This document shows positions 7,582 through 16,700 of a stretch of DNA of 64,000 nucleotides, in pieces. The notes below the pieces were generated by a model that saw only the letters and a list, made by a program, of their open reading frames with translations, was not told where the DNA came from and searched no databases. This stretch comes from Photobacterium proteolyticum (GTDB lineage Bacteria > Pseudomonadota > Gammaproteobacteria > Enterobacterales > Vibrionaceae). Made by a program: the position numbers and the translations under genes. Numbering within the stretch: the stretch's first letter is position 1; each line of letters starts with the position of its first letter. The stretch covers positions 81,179 to 145,178 of the forward strand of contig NZ_MJIL01000076.1 of the NCBI RefSeq assembly GCF_001939735.1. The letters run 5' to 3'.

Positions 7582-10278
7582 ATGACCACTAACTTCTATA
7601 TCCCCGAAGATCATGCGCCGTTGCCTCCCAAAAATGCCGAGGTCATTACGACAGCCTGTGATTACTGTATCGTCGCCTGTGGTTACAAGGTCTACCGCTG
7701 GCCGCTCGAACAGCAAAACGGTGGCCAGAAAGCGGATCAGAATGCATTTGGTGTGAACTTCCCGAGTGCCCCGCTGCAGGCATGGGTTGCTCCGGCACAG
7801 CACAATGTGGTGATGCACAACGGCAAACCCCACAATATTGTCATCGTCCCGGACAAGGATGCGGGCGCCGTCAACAAAACCGGTGACTCCTCGATGCGTG
7901 GCGGCCTGCTGGCGCAAAAAGTCTACAACCCGGCAACCGGGACCCGTGACCGCCTGACTCAACCGCTAGTGCGTATTGGCGGTAGCCTGCAGCCTGTCCC
8001 TTGGGAGTTTGCGCTCGATATTGCCGCTGAAGTCGGCCGCCATGTGATCGACAAACACGGCACCAACGCCTACGGAGTGAAAACCTTCTCGTACCAGTAC
8101 ATCGAGAATACCTACGCAATCACCAAGTATGCCCTGCGCCATGTGAATACCGCCAACTTCTCGTTCCATGACACCCCGTCGGATGTTACCTCGACACCGG
8201 GCTTCAGGGATGCTGGTTTTGACAACTTTGGTCCGAGCTATGATGACTGGGGGGCCGCCGATACCCTGATGATCTGTGGTACCGACCCGTACGAAACCAA
8301 AACTATCCTGTTTACCCAGTACATCATGCCAGCCGTACAGCGCGGCATGAAAACCGTTATGCTCAACCCGCGTGAGACTGCCGGTATTGCCTACCTGAAA
8401 AAACACGGCGGCCTGCATATCGATCTTAACCCAGGTTCAGACAACCTGGTCGTCGGTGCCATCATCCGGGTGATCATGGAAAACGGCTGGGAAGACACTG
8501 AGTGGCTGCAGAACTGGGTGAACAACAAGTGGGAATCTAACTCCGGCTTCGGCCAGGGGACCCGTAACACCCCATGGCAATGGCGCACCACCTGGGGCAA
8601 GTTCCAGACCAACGGTTTTGAAGACTACAAGAAGTGGAACCTGGCCCAGAAAGAATTCGATCCTAAATATGCCGCCCAGATGGCCGGAATCGACGTCGAC
8701 AAAATCTATCTTGCCGCCGAGATGCTGGCTAAACCGGTAGACGGCAAGCGGCCGAAAACCTCCATCGGGATCGAGAAAGGCTTCTACTGGTCAAACAATA
8801 CCGGTAACACCAATGCCATTTCCGCACTGGCTACCATCATCGGCACCGGAGGCCGGGAAGGCCGTGTGATCGGTCGATTTGGCGGCCACCAACGTGGCGG
8901 CCAGTCCGGCGGCAAGCTACCGCGCAACAAATCTCCGGAAAAAGTACCGGGACGCCGGCGCCGCTCTCTGGATACCGATCGCTACCTGTACTCCGGCCAT
9001 ACCCGCTTTGCCCATGTCATAGGTACCACCTGGATCCAGTCGATGTGCGGCAGTCAGGGCCTGCAGAAGAAGTTCTGGGAGCTAACGACAGCCAACCCGC
9101 ATCAGGTCTATAGCTATGACAAACAAGAGATTATCGACACCCTGAAAAAGCGGGCCGATTCCGGCGGCATGGTCGTCATCAACCAGGATATCTACCTGCG
9201 TGACCCAATCGGTGCCAAGTTTGCCGATATCGTCTTCCCGGCTGCAACCTGGGGTGAAGCCGACTTTATGCGCGCCAACGGTGAGCGTCGCCTTCGCCTG
9301 TACCAGAAGTTCAACGATGCGCCCGGGCATGCACAGCCTGACTGGTGGATCATTGCCCAGCTGGCTCGCCGCATGGGTTACGACGGCTTCGACTGGGAGA
9401 ACTCCAACGATGTTGCCGAAGAAGCATCGCGCTTTAGCCGCGGTAGCCGCAAAGACTTCCATATGATCAAGGTTGCTGCCCATGCCGAAGGCAAAACCCT
9501 GCACCAGAAACTCCGGGAGTTTGGTACCACGGGGATCCAGGGGCCGGTATTCTACAACTACGATACCAAGGAGCTGGTCGGTACCAAGCGCCTGCATGAT
9601 ACCGAGATGACCACAGAGACCCTGCTCGAGAAAGGCCTGGCTGACGGCCCTCAGGGAGCCAATGTTCTGAAGAAGCAGCTCACGGCCTTCAACAGCCAGA
9701 CCGGTAAGGTCAACCTGCAGAAACACCCATGGGATCTGTTCAGTGATTTCTATGAGTGGATACAGCCCAAAGGCGAGGAGCTGTGGTTCTCGAACGGCCG
9801 AATCAACGAGATCTGGCAGTCCGGCTTCGACGATGTAGAACGCCGTGCCTATGTAATCCAGCGCTGGCCGGAAAACTGGGTTGAGATCCACCCTGACGAT
9901 GCCAAGCAACGCGGGATTGAGTCAGGCGATCAGGTAATGATGTACTCAGACCGAGTGGCCAACTTCAAGGACACCATTCTGGGGGTACACGGCGATGACT
10001 TCCAGTTCAGTAAGCTGATGGAAAACGGCCATATCAAGCTCGACAAGGCGGCTGTCACTGCTGTGGCTATCGTTACGCCGGCCACCAAGAAAGGTACGTT
10101 GTATGCCAATATGATCGACATGCGGCAACCTTCCAACTCGCTGACAACCCGAGTCGTGGATCAGATCAGCGGTAACTACAACTACAAAATGGGTGTCGCC
10201 AATATCAGGAAGATTGGTGACTCCAAATACAAGCATGAATTCCGGGCGTTCTCGTTTGCCCCGAGGAATATTGTGTAA
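7582..10278 (+). CDS. idrA: Molybdopterin oxidoreductase catalytic subunit, iodate reductase-like (AioA superfamily)
   Basis: An 898-residue periplasmic Mo-bis-MGD enzyme of the AioA/IdrA branch of the DMSO reductase family. The N-terminal Fe-S motif is CX2CX3C (Cys26, Cys29, Cys33) with Ser103/Ser104 where AioA uses Ser99, indicating a [3Fe-4S] cluster. Alignment from memory to Alcaligenes faecalis AioA is ungapped around residues 196-230. There the arsenite-binding His195 is replaced by Pro206 and the nearby Glu is not conserved, while the Arg/His pair of RFGGHQ (Arg432, His436) is kept. It is somewhat longer than AioA (~826 aa). It has no signal peptide of its own and is presumably exported with the Tat-bearing Rieske subunit. 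Together with two di-haem peroxidases this points to iodate rather than arsenite as substrate. AGGAGG precedes the ATG. Confidence 0.85.
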   Translation: MTTNFYIPEDHAPLPPKNAEVITTACDYCIVACGYKVYRWPLEQQNGGQKADQNAFGVNFPSAPLQAWVAPAQHNVVMHNGKPHNIVIVPDKDAGAVNKTGDSSMRGGLLAQKVYNPATGTRDRLTQPLVRIGGSLQPVPWEFALDIAAEVGRHVIDKHGTNAYGVKTFSYQYIENTYAITKYALRHVNTANFSFHDTPSDVTSTPGFRDAGFDNFGPSYDDWGAADTLMICGTDPYETKTILFTQYIMPAVQRGMKTVMLNPRETAGIAYLKKHGGLHIDLNPGSDNLVVGAIIRVIMENGWEDTEWLQNWVNNKWESNSGFGQGTRNTPWQWRTTWGKFQTNGFEDYKKWNLAQKEFDPKYAAQMAGIDVDKIYLAAEMLAKPVDGKRPKTSIGIEKGFYWSNNTGNTNAISALATIIGTGGREGRVIGRFGGHQRGGQSGGKLPRNKSPEKVPGRRRRSLDTDRYLYSGHTRFAHVIGTTWIQSMCGSQGLQKKFWELTTANPHQVYSYDKQEIIDTLKKRADSGGMVVINQDIYLRDPIGAKFADIVFPAATWGEADFMRANGERRLRLYQKFNDAPGHAQPDWWIIAQLARRMGYDGFDWENSNDVAEEASRFSRGSRKDFHMIKVAAHAEGKTLHQKLREFGTTGIQGPVFYNYDTKELVGTKRLHDTEMTTETLLEKGLADGPQGANVLKKQLTAFNSQTGKVNLQKHPWDLFSDFYEWIQPKGEELWFSNGRINEIWQSGFDDVERRAYVIQRWPENWVEIHPDDAKQRGIESGDQVMMYSDRVANFKDTILGVHGDDFQFSKLMENGHIKLDKAAVTAVAIVTPATKKGTLYANMIDMRQPSNSLTTRVVDQISGNYNYKMGVANIRKIGDSKYKHEFRAFSFAPRNIV

Positions 10279-10310
10279 CACCGTCAAATTCGATGTGTAG
10301 AAAATAATAA

Positions 10311-10326
10311 AGGGGCTTCGGCCCCT
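10311..10326 (+). terminator. Hairpin terminator after the Idr-like operon
   Basis: AGGGGC-TTCG-GCCCCT, a six-base-pair stem capped by a stable UUCG loop, 32 bases after the stop of the Mo subunit. The plus-strand 3' side is not T-rich; the minus-strand side is (complement of AATAATAA), so it may act more strongly for transcripts arriving from the copper-protein gene. Confidence 0.55.
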
Positions 10327-10364
10327 ATACACCAAATGACATAAAGAAGTAATACCAATGTCGC

Positions 10365-10420
10365 CAACCTATCAACCTATCAACCTATCAACCTATCAAC
10401 CTATCAACCTATCAACCTAC
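10365..10420. repeat. 8-bp tandem repeat, seven copies
   Basis: Seven head-to-tail copies of CAACCTAT, the last ending in C instead of T, between the convergent idrA-like and cupredoxin genes. It is a simple microsatellite-like repeat in non-coding DNA, prone to slipped-strand length change. Its eight-base unit would shift frame, but it lies in no gene. Confidence 0.95.
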
Positions 10421-10462
10421 GATGCCAGTTTGAAGTTATGCCAAGACGGGTAGCAATGGCAG

Positions 10463-10948
10463 CTAGCTGTCATTGTTTGCCTTCGACTGAATGCTCGCTT
10501 CAGCACGATCGAGCAGACGTTGCATCTTATCCTGGCCCCGGCGGCTCACACGCTTAAGCGCCGCCGCCCTGGCTTCCTCGATATTAACCGACGGATCACC
10601 GACAACAATCAGTGCCACCATGCCGTAACGGTGGTGCACCTTACACTTGATACCGTAGACACCCGGTTTGTCGAACTTGATATCCGAGACATTCTGGTAG
10701 GAAATGGTAATTGGCTCGACACCCTCAGGCAGCATGCCCTGAATACTGTGCGCGGTATGGGAGCCAACCGTTCCCTCGAAGCGGACAGAGTCTCCGACAT
10801 CAATAGCCACATAATCAGGAATAAACTGGTACATCGCATCCAGATCTGCAGTTTTGATATCGAACACCTGCTTGATAACTTGTGTTTCAGCCCGGACCGC
10901 CGGCGAACACACCAGCAACAGGCAAAGGAGTGGCAGTATTTTCTTCAT
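10463..10948 (-). CDS. Pseudoazurin-like type 1 copper protein (cupredoxin)
   Basis: A 161-residue periplasmic blue copper protein that would carry electrons one at a time. A Sec signal peptide ends near VRA-ETQ (residue 20). All four type 1 copper ligands line up with pseudoazurin: His64 (in GSHTAHSIQGM), Cys102 and His105 (in KCKVHH), and Met110, eight residues after the Cys. The C-terminal ~40 residues are a basic/acidic helical tail not found in typical pseudoazurins. It faces the Idr-like operon convergently, so it may supply electrons to the Rieske/Mo complex or to the di-haem peroxidases; this is inference. Confidence 0.8.
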   Translation of the reverse strand: MKKILPLLCLLLVCSPAVRAETQVIKQVFDIKTADLDAMYQFIPDYVAIDVGDSVRFEGTVGSHTAHSIQGMLPEGVEPITISYQNVSDIKFDKPGVYGIKCKVHHRYGMVALIVVGDPSVNIEEARAAALKRVSRRGQDKMQRLLDRAEASIQSKANNDS

Positions 10949-11073
10949 ATTGTGTGAGCTCTTTTCTTATTGTTAATGAGAACAATACACAATATCAAGC
11001 AAGTGAACCGTAACGGGGATCATTGATTCAGCAAATCTATACAATATTGAACGTCGTCAGGCGTGGCGCAGGC

Positions 11074-11101
11074 AATAAAAAGCCCCGACAGATATCGGGG
11101 C
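11074..11101 (-). terminator. Rho-independent terminator of grxD
   Basis: GCCCCGA (11082-11088) pairs with TCGGGGC (11095-11101) around a six-base loop. On the minus strand it is followed by a T-rich tract (complement of AATAAAAA). It lies about 35 bases after the grxD stop. Confidence 0.8.
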
Positions 11102-11134
11102 CCTTCTTGAGCTTAGTGTTTACGAACGGGAGAA

Positions 11135-11476
11135 TTACTCCGCAGCCGCTTCACCGTCACGACGCTCGGCCGCTTCTTTGATCAAAGGCTGCAATTCGCC
11201 TTTCTGGAACATTTCAAGAATAATGTCACAGCCGCCAATCAACTCACCTTCAATCCATAGCTGAGGGAAAGTTGGCCACTGCGCATAGGCAGGAAGTTCT
11301 GCACGGATATCCGGGTTTTGCAGAATATCGACATACGCAAACTTCTCGCCACATGCCATTAGCGCCTGAGATGCCTGAGATGAAAAACCACAGCTAGGCA
11401 GTTTTGGCGAACCCTTCATGTACAACAGAATTGAGTTTTCAGCGATCTGTTGTTTAATTTTGTCGATGGTTTCCAT
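11135..11476 (-). CDS. grxD: Monothiol glutaredoxin 4 (CGFS type)
   Basis: A 113-residue cytoplasmic monothiol glutaredoxin that binds and transfers [2Fe-2S] clusters with glutathione and BolA-type partners. The active site CGFS is at residues 29-32, followed by the glutathione-binding segments WPTFPQLW and GGCDI. Length matches E. coli GrxD (115). It is monocistronic, with its own terminator, and divergent from sodB; pairing of an Fe-S carrier with an iron superoxide dismutase is a common oxidative-stress arrangement in this family. Confidence 0.95.
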   Translation of the reverse strand: METIDKIKQQIAENSILLYMKGSPKLPSCGFSSQASQALMACGEKFAYVDILQNPDIRAELPAYAQWPTFPQLWIEGELIGGCDIILEMFQKGELQPLIKEAAERRDGEAAAE

Positions 11477-11722
11477 AGCTTCCTCTTACGACACTTACTT
11501 ATAAGTTGAATTTCACAGACATCATTCTACTTGGTCATGCCAAGGAAAAAAACGCCTAAAATCTATATGGATATTTTAAACGGCAATCTAGGCAAGTGTC
11601 TGAATGAAAAATATCACTTGAGATCCCGGCATATCCCTCTTTGAAGTGCTATTTTTTAGTAAATGGGGGTTTTAATAAAGTAAAAACTTGCTAAAATAGC
11701 TCAGCAGTCACATTATGCCTCT

Positions 11723-11758
11723 ATACCAATGAGTATAGTGACCTAATATGATTGGTAT
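11723..11758. repeat. Inverted repeat ATACCAAT / ATTGGTAT upstream of sodB
   Basis: ATACCAAT (11723-11730) and ATTGGTAT (11751-11758) form a perfect 8-bp inverted repeat with a 20-base centre, about 90 bp upstream of the sodB start. It could be an operator or a dispersed genomic element, since the same ATACCAAT word recurs in other intergenic regions of the window (10351 region, 50507 region). Confidence 0.5.
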
Positions 11759-11848
11759 CAGTCAGTTTCAAAACAATAAGTAGGCCGAAGTCTACTGGAA
11801 GCAATGTCGGGGGCTTGTCCCCAAAAAATCAGAATGGAGAACCGAGCA

Positions 11849-12433
11849 ATGGCATTTGAACTACCAGCTCTACCGTACGCGATCAACGCTCTTGAGCCAC
11901 ACATCTCTCAGGAAACGCTTGAATACCACCACGGCAAGCACCACAACACCTACGTTGTTAAGCTAAACGGCCTGGTTGAAGGTACAGAGCTAGCTGAGAA
12001 GTCTCTGGAAGAAATCATCAAAACTTCTACTGGCGGCGTATTTAACAATGCAGCTCAAATCTGGAACCACACTTTCTACTGGCACTGCCTAAGCCCTAAC
12101 GCAGGCGGTGAACCAACAGGCGAAGTGGCAGACGCAATTGTAAAAGCATTCGGTTCTTTCGAAGAATTCAAAGCGAAATTCACAGACTCAGCAATCAACA
12201 ACTTCGGTTCTTCATGGACTTGGCTTGTTAAGAAAGCTGACGGTTCTCTAGACATCGTGAACACGTCTAACGCAGGCACTCCTCTTACAGAAGAAGGTGT
12301 CACACCGCTTCTGACTGTTGACCTGTGGGAACACGCTTACTACATCGATTACCGTAACCTACGTCCAGACTACATGAATGCGTTCTGGGCACTGGTTAAC
12401 TGGGAATTCGTTGCTAAGAATCTAGCAGCCTAA
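11849..12433 (+). CDS. sodB: Iron superoxide dismutase
   Basis: A 194-residue cytoplasmic Fe-dependent superoxide dismutase that converts superoxide to peroxide and oxygen. Metal ligands are His27, His74, Asp158 and His162 (in DLWEHAYY). AAQIWNHTFYW around residues 68-78 with Gln70 is the iron-type signature. The ATG at 11849 fits E. coli SodB (MSFELPALPYA); GGAGA lies about ten bases upstream. Codon choice is markedly biased towards optimal codons, as expected of a highly expressed gene. Confidence 0.97.
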   Translation: MAFELPALPYAINALEPHISQETLEYHHGKHHNTYVVKLNGLVEGTELAEKSLEEIIKTSTGGVFNNAAQIWNHTFYWHCLSPNAGGEPTGEVADAIVKAFGSFEEFKAKFTDSAINNFGSSWTWLVKKADGSLDIVNTSNAGTPLTEEGVTPLLTVDLWEHAYYIDYRNLRPDYMNAFWALVNWEFVAKNLAA

Positions 12434-12460
12434 TTCTTAGAAAATTAGCATCACTGTCGA

Positions 12461-12488
12461 AACGCCTGCCTCTGAGCAGGCGTTTTTT
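12461..12488 (+). terminator. Rho-independent terminator of sodB
   Basis: AACGCCTGC pairs with GCAGGCGTT around CTCTGA and is followed by a run of T, starting 28 bases after the sodB stop. Confidence 0.9.
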
Positions 12489-12680
12489 ATTACCTCTTCA
12501 AACAGCTTTTGCCCTCAAAACTGCTCAATCTATAACCACCAACTATCTTTCCAATAACCAACCAAAACAGTGATTAATAGGTTCGCAATATTATTGAATT
12601 CCTAACGAATTCCTGACATTTCGCCTAAAAAATAAACGTAAAAATGCCGGAGCACAGATTGAAAGTAAGAAGATGCTCTT

Positions 12681-13793
12681 ATGAAAAATAAACGACCTAT
12701 AAATAACCTGTTAGCCTCACTGTTCCTCTTCACCTCTGCCTTCTCGTTAGCCGAGACAGCAGCGATTCCTGTTACAACCGAAACAGTCAAATCCCAAGCA
12801 TTTGATGTTCAGATCGAAGAAGCCGCAAAAATTAGCGCGACCGATTCGGCAAACCTGACTTTCAGCACCGGTGAGAAAATAAAAGCGATTTATTTCAAAG
12901 ACGGTGATGCCGTCAAGAAAGGCAATCTCATCGCCGAGCTTGACAGCACCAAGGCCAAGGCAGAGTTCGACAAAGCCAAAAGCTCGTTGAATATGGCCAA
13001 GACTAAACTACAGCGCACCCAGAACCTGTTAAAGAAGCAACCTGATGCCCTGTCTCCTCAGGACGTTGACGAGCTGAAGGAACAAGTCAACCTGGCCGCC
13101 GCTGATTTCCGCCAAAAGCAGGCCGTGCTGCGCGATTACCAGATCATCGCCCCGTTTGACGGCCGCCTGACAGCCTTCAGCCACTCTGTGGGCAGCCACA
13201 TCGATGCCTCGAGTGTTCTAGTCAGCCTGTATCGCCTCGATCCGGTAAAAGTCAGCTATACCATCAGCCAGGACGATCTCGGAAAAGCCGCCAAGGAGCA
13301 GGCCGTGCAAATTACCGTCGATGCCTTCGCTGACCAGACTTTCAAAGGAAAAGTCAATTATGTTGCCCCTGCCGTCGATGAAAACTCCGGCCGGGTAGAA
13401 GTCCACGCCCGTATTGCCAACCCCGACCATGTACTGGCACCAGGCATGTTTGCAAACGTAAAACACAGACTGGCAAAAGGGAAAAAGCAACTCCTGATCC
13501 CGCAGAATGCCGTTGTTGCCAACAATAACGAGCGCTATGTCTGGGTGATTTCCGATGGCAAACCTGTTAAGCAAACGATCAAGCTCGGTCAGAACACCAA
13601 TGATGGCTACGTCGTGGTTCGTCAGGGGCTGAAAAAAGGCCAGCAAGTCGTGACAACCGGCCAACAAAAGCTGACGGCAGAAAGTGCCGTCAAGGTACTG
13701 AATAGCGATATCAATACCAACGATAAAGAGAGCAATACCCAAGCGCCAATTCACCCTAGCACCGGGAAACCTGCGGCATCGGAGGAAAGCTAA
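12681..13793 (+). CDS. RND efflux periplasmic adaptor (membrane fusion protein)
   Basis: A 370-residue adaptor linking an inner-membrane RND pump to an outer-membrane channel. It has a Sec signal (cleavage near SLA-ETA), split lipoyl/barrel-sandwich segments (about 60-90 and 145-175, with APFDGRLTAFSHSVGSHI), a short central coiled coil (about 95-140) and beta-barrel and membrane-proximal domains. The C-terminus is Ser/Thr/Asn-rich. The short coiled hairpin is typical of AcrA/MexE-like proteins. The stop overlaps the pump start in TAATG. No TolC homologue is nearby, so it presumably recruits a housekeeping TolC. Confidence 0.9.
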   Translation: MKNKRPINNLLASLFLFTSAFSLAETAAIPVTTETVKSQAFDVQIEEAAKISATDSANLTFSTGEKIKAIYFKDGDAVKKGNLIAELDSTKAKAEFDKAKSSLNMAKTKLQRTQNLLKKQPDALSPQDVDELKEQVNLAAADFRQKQAVLRDYQIIAPFDGRLTAFSHSVGSHIDASSVLVSLYRLDPVKVSYTISQDDLGKAAKEQAVQITVDAFADQTFKGKVNYVAPAVDENSGRVEVHARIANPDHVLAPGMFANVKHRLAKGKKQLLIPQNAVVANNNERYVWVISDGKPVKQTIKLGQNTNDGYVVVRQGLKKGQQVVTTGQQKLTAESAVKVLNSDINTNDKESNTQAPIHPSTGKPAASEES

Positions 13794-16700
13794 TGCGATT
13801 GCCAGAGATTTGTATACGCCACCCTGTTTTTGCCTCAGTACTGAGTATTGCAGTGATCTTGCTGGGCCTGTTGTCGTTCCAAAAGCTGTCTATCCAGTAT
13901 TTTCCGGATCACAACACACCGACCGCGACGGTCAGTGCCAACATTACCGGAGCCAGTGCCGAGTTCATGTCACGCAACGTTGCTGACAAGCTGATCGATG
14001 CCGCAACCGGCCTCGACAGCGTTGATACCATGGCAACAGACTGTCAGGAAGGCAGCTGTACCCTGAAAATTGATTTTGCCGATGATGTCGATGACGTCGA
14101 ATATACCAACCTGATGAACAAGCTGCGCAGCAGCGTAGAAGGGATCAGTGATTTTCCGCCGAGCATGACGAATAAACCTACAGTTACTGACAACGCCTCC
14201 GATACCGGCTCTGCCAGCAATGTGATCACTTTCGTCAATACCGGCGGGCTCGAACAGCAAGAGATGTACGACTACATCAGTCAGCAGCTTGTCCCGCAGT
14301 TTCGCCACATTCAAGGTGTCGGGGCCGTATGGGGACCGTATGGCGGTTCGTCCAAGGCCGTCCGCGTCTGGCTCAAGCCCGAGCGCATGATGGCCCTTAA
14401 CATCAAAACGGCCGATGTTGTCGGTACACTGAGTTCCTACAATGCCAGCTTCACGGCCGGTACTATCATGGGCGAAGCCCGAGATTTTTCTATCAACCCG
14501 ATTAACCAGGTTGAGAATATTGATGATGTCCGCGATCTGGTTATCCGTGTCGACAACGGCCAGGCCATTCGCCTCAAGGACATTGCCGATATTGTCATGG
14601 GAGAAGAGAGCCTTACCCCAAGCCTGCTGACCGTCAACAAGCAACAGGCAATGTCGCTGCAGGTGCTGCCGCTACGTACCGAAAACCCGGTTACCGTTGC
14701 CGAGCGAGTGAAAGAAGCCATAAACCAGATGCAGGGCCAGCTGCCTGACGGCATCGAAATGAAAATGGTATACAACCAGGCCGACTTTATTGAAGCGGCG
14801 ATTGATCAGGGCTTCTCGACCCTGGTCGAAGCTATTGTTCTGGTTTCCCTGGTGGTCGTACTGTTTCTCGGCTCGCTCCGGGTTGCCTCTGTCCCTATCA
14901 TCACCATTCCCGTCTGTGTTATCGGTGTGTTTGCCGTTATGGCATGGCTCGGCTTTAGTATTAACGTCCTGACCATTCTGGCAATCATTCTGGCGATTGG
15001 CCTGGTGGTAGATGACGCCATCGTGGTAGTGGAGAACTGTTACCGCCACATCGAAAACGGCGAAACACCCTTCAACGCGGCCTTAAAAGGCAGCAAGGAG
15101 ATTATCTTCCCGGTGATAGCAATGACGCTGACACTGGCGGTGGTTTATCTTCCTATCGGTATGATGTCTGGCCTGACGGCCGATCTTTTTCGTCAGTTTG
15201 CTTTTACCCTCGCGGCAGCTGTAATTATTTCGGGCATGGTCGCACTAACCCTGTCGCCGATGATGAGCGCCTACCTGATCAGGCCCGTCGGCAACCAGCC
15301 CAAGTGGTTTAGCAAGGTCGATAACCTGCTGAACAAACTGGCCGACAGCTACACCCGTGAACTTAGCAAATGGTTCAATCGTAAACGCATTATGGTTGCC
15401 ATTGCACTGGTGCTGGTCGGATTGTCCGGTGCTGCATTTATGAAGATGCCGCAGATACTGCTGCCGACCGAAGATTCCGGCTTCATTGACGTCACCTCGA
15501 CCGCGCCGACGGGTGTCGGGCGACAGTACCACCTAAAGCACAATGACGAACTCAATAGCGTAATGGCTGACAACGAGGCCATCGAGGCAAACCTGTCCTA
15601 TATCGAGGGTACCCCGACAAACCATGTGATGCTCAAGCCTTGGGGTGAACGCACCCAGAGCGCCGACGAGGTGATCGCCGGGCTGATAGACAAAGCCAGC
15701 AGCAATGTGTCTGCCTACAGCATGTCTTTCTCGGTCCGTACGGCTGACAACCTCAATGTGGCCAACAACCTGATCCTTGAACTGACAACCGTTGACCGCA
15801 ACACTGATGCGCTAAGTGATACCGCAGACAAGGTCACCCAACTGCTGGAAGACTATCCGGGGGTAACCAATGTCAAAAACTCGGTACTTCGCGATCAGCT
15901 CAACTACGATTTGTCGATTGATCGCAATGCCATCATTCTGTCTGGTGTCAGCTACAGCGACGTCACGGATGCCCTGTCAACCTTCCTCGGCTCCGTGAAA
16001 GCGGCAGATATGCAGTCGGAAGATGGGTTTACCTACCCGATCCAGGTTCAGGTGAACCGCGAGGCACTGGGTAATTTTAACGTACTGGACAAGCTGTATG
16101 TCGGCTCGGCGTCGGGTCAGACACTGCCGATGTCTCAGTTCGTCACCATCAAGCAGACCACGGCAGAATCAAGCTTCAAGACCTTTATGGGCAAAGATAG
16201 CGCCGAGATCACCGCTGATCTGATGCCGGGCTATACGGCCAGCGATATCAAAGCTTATATCGATCAGGAATTGCCCAAACTGCTGCAAAGTGTCCAGGGC
16301 TACGACTATAACGGCGTGGTCAAGGAACTGACCGACTCCCAGGCTGGGACTCAGTTACTGTTCCTGCTGGCGCTGCTCTTTGTCTACCTGATTCTTGCCG
16401 CCCAGTTCGAGAGCTTTGTCGATCCGCTGGTGATTATGCTGACCGTACCGCTGTGTATCGTTGGTGCGGTGCTGACCCTGACAGCATTCGGTCAGAGCAT
16501 GAATATTTACTCGAAGATAGGCCTGCTGACCTTAGTCGGGCTAGTAACCAAACACGGGATCCTGCTGGTCGAATTTGCCAACGAGAAGCGTAAACACGAT
16601 ATGCCGGCTATCGAGGCGGCCCTGGACAGTGCCCGCTCTCGCCTTCGTCCGATCCTGATGACCTCGCTCACTATGATCCTGGGATCACTGCCGCTGGCAC

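Noticed and set aside
9082..9909. 275-codon minus-strand frame inside the Mo subunit gene
   Set aside because: It is an antisense shadow of a GC-rich gene whose own frame has clear family motifs; no ribosome site or family resemblance.
4649..10278. Arsenite oxidase (aioBA) locus
   Set aside because: The Mo and Rieske subunits are AioBA-like, but two di-haem peroxidases are in the operon, the arsenite-binding His is missing, and no arsenic genes are nearby. Iodate reductase fits better.
10365..10420. CRISPR array
   Set aside because: The units are 8 bp with no spacers; it is a simple tandem repeat.
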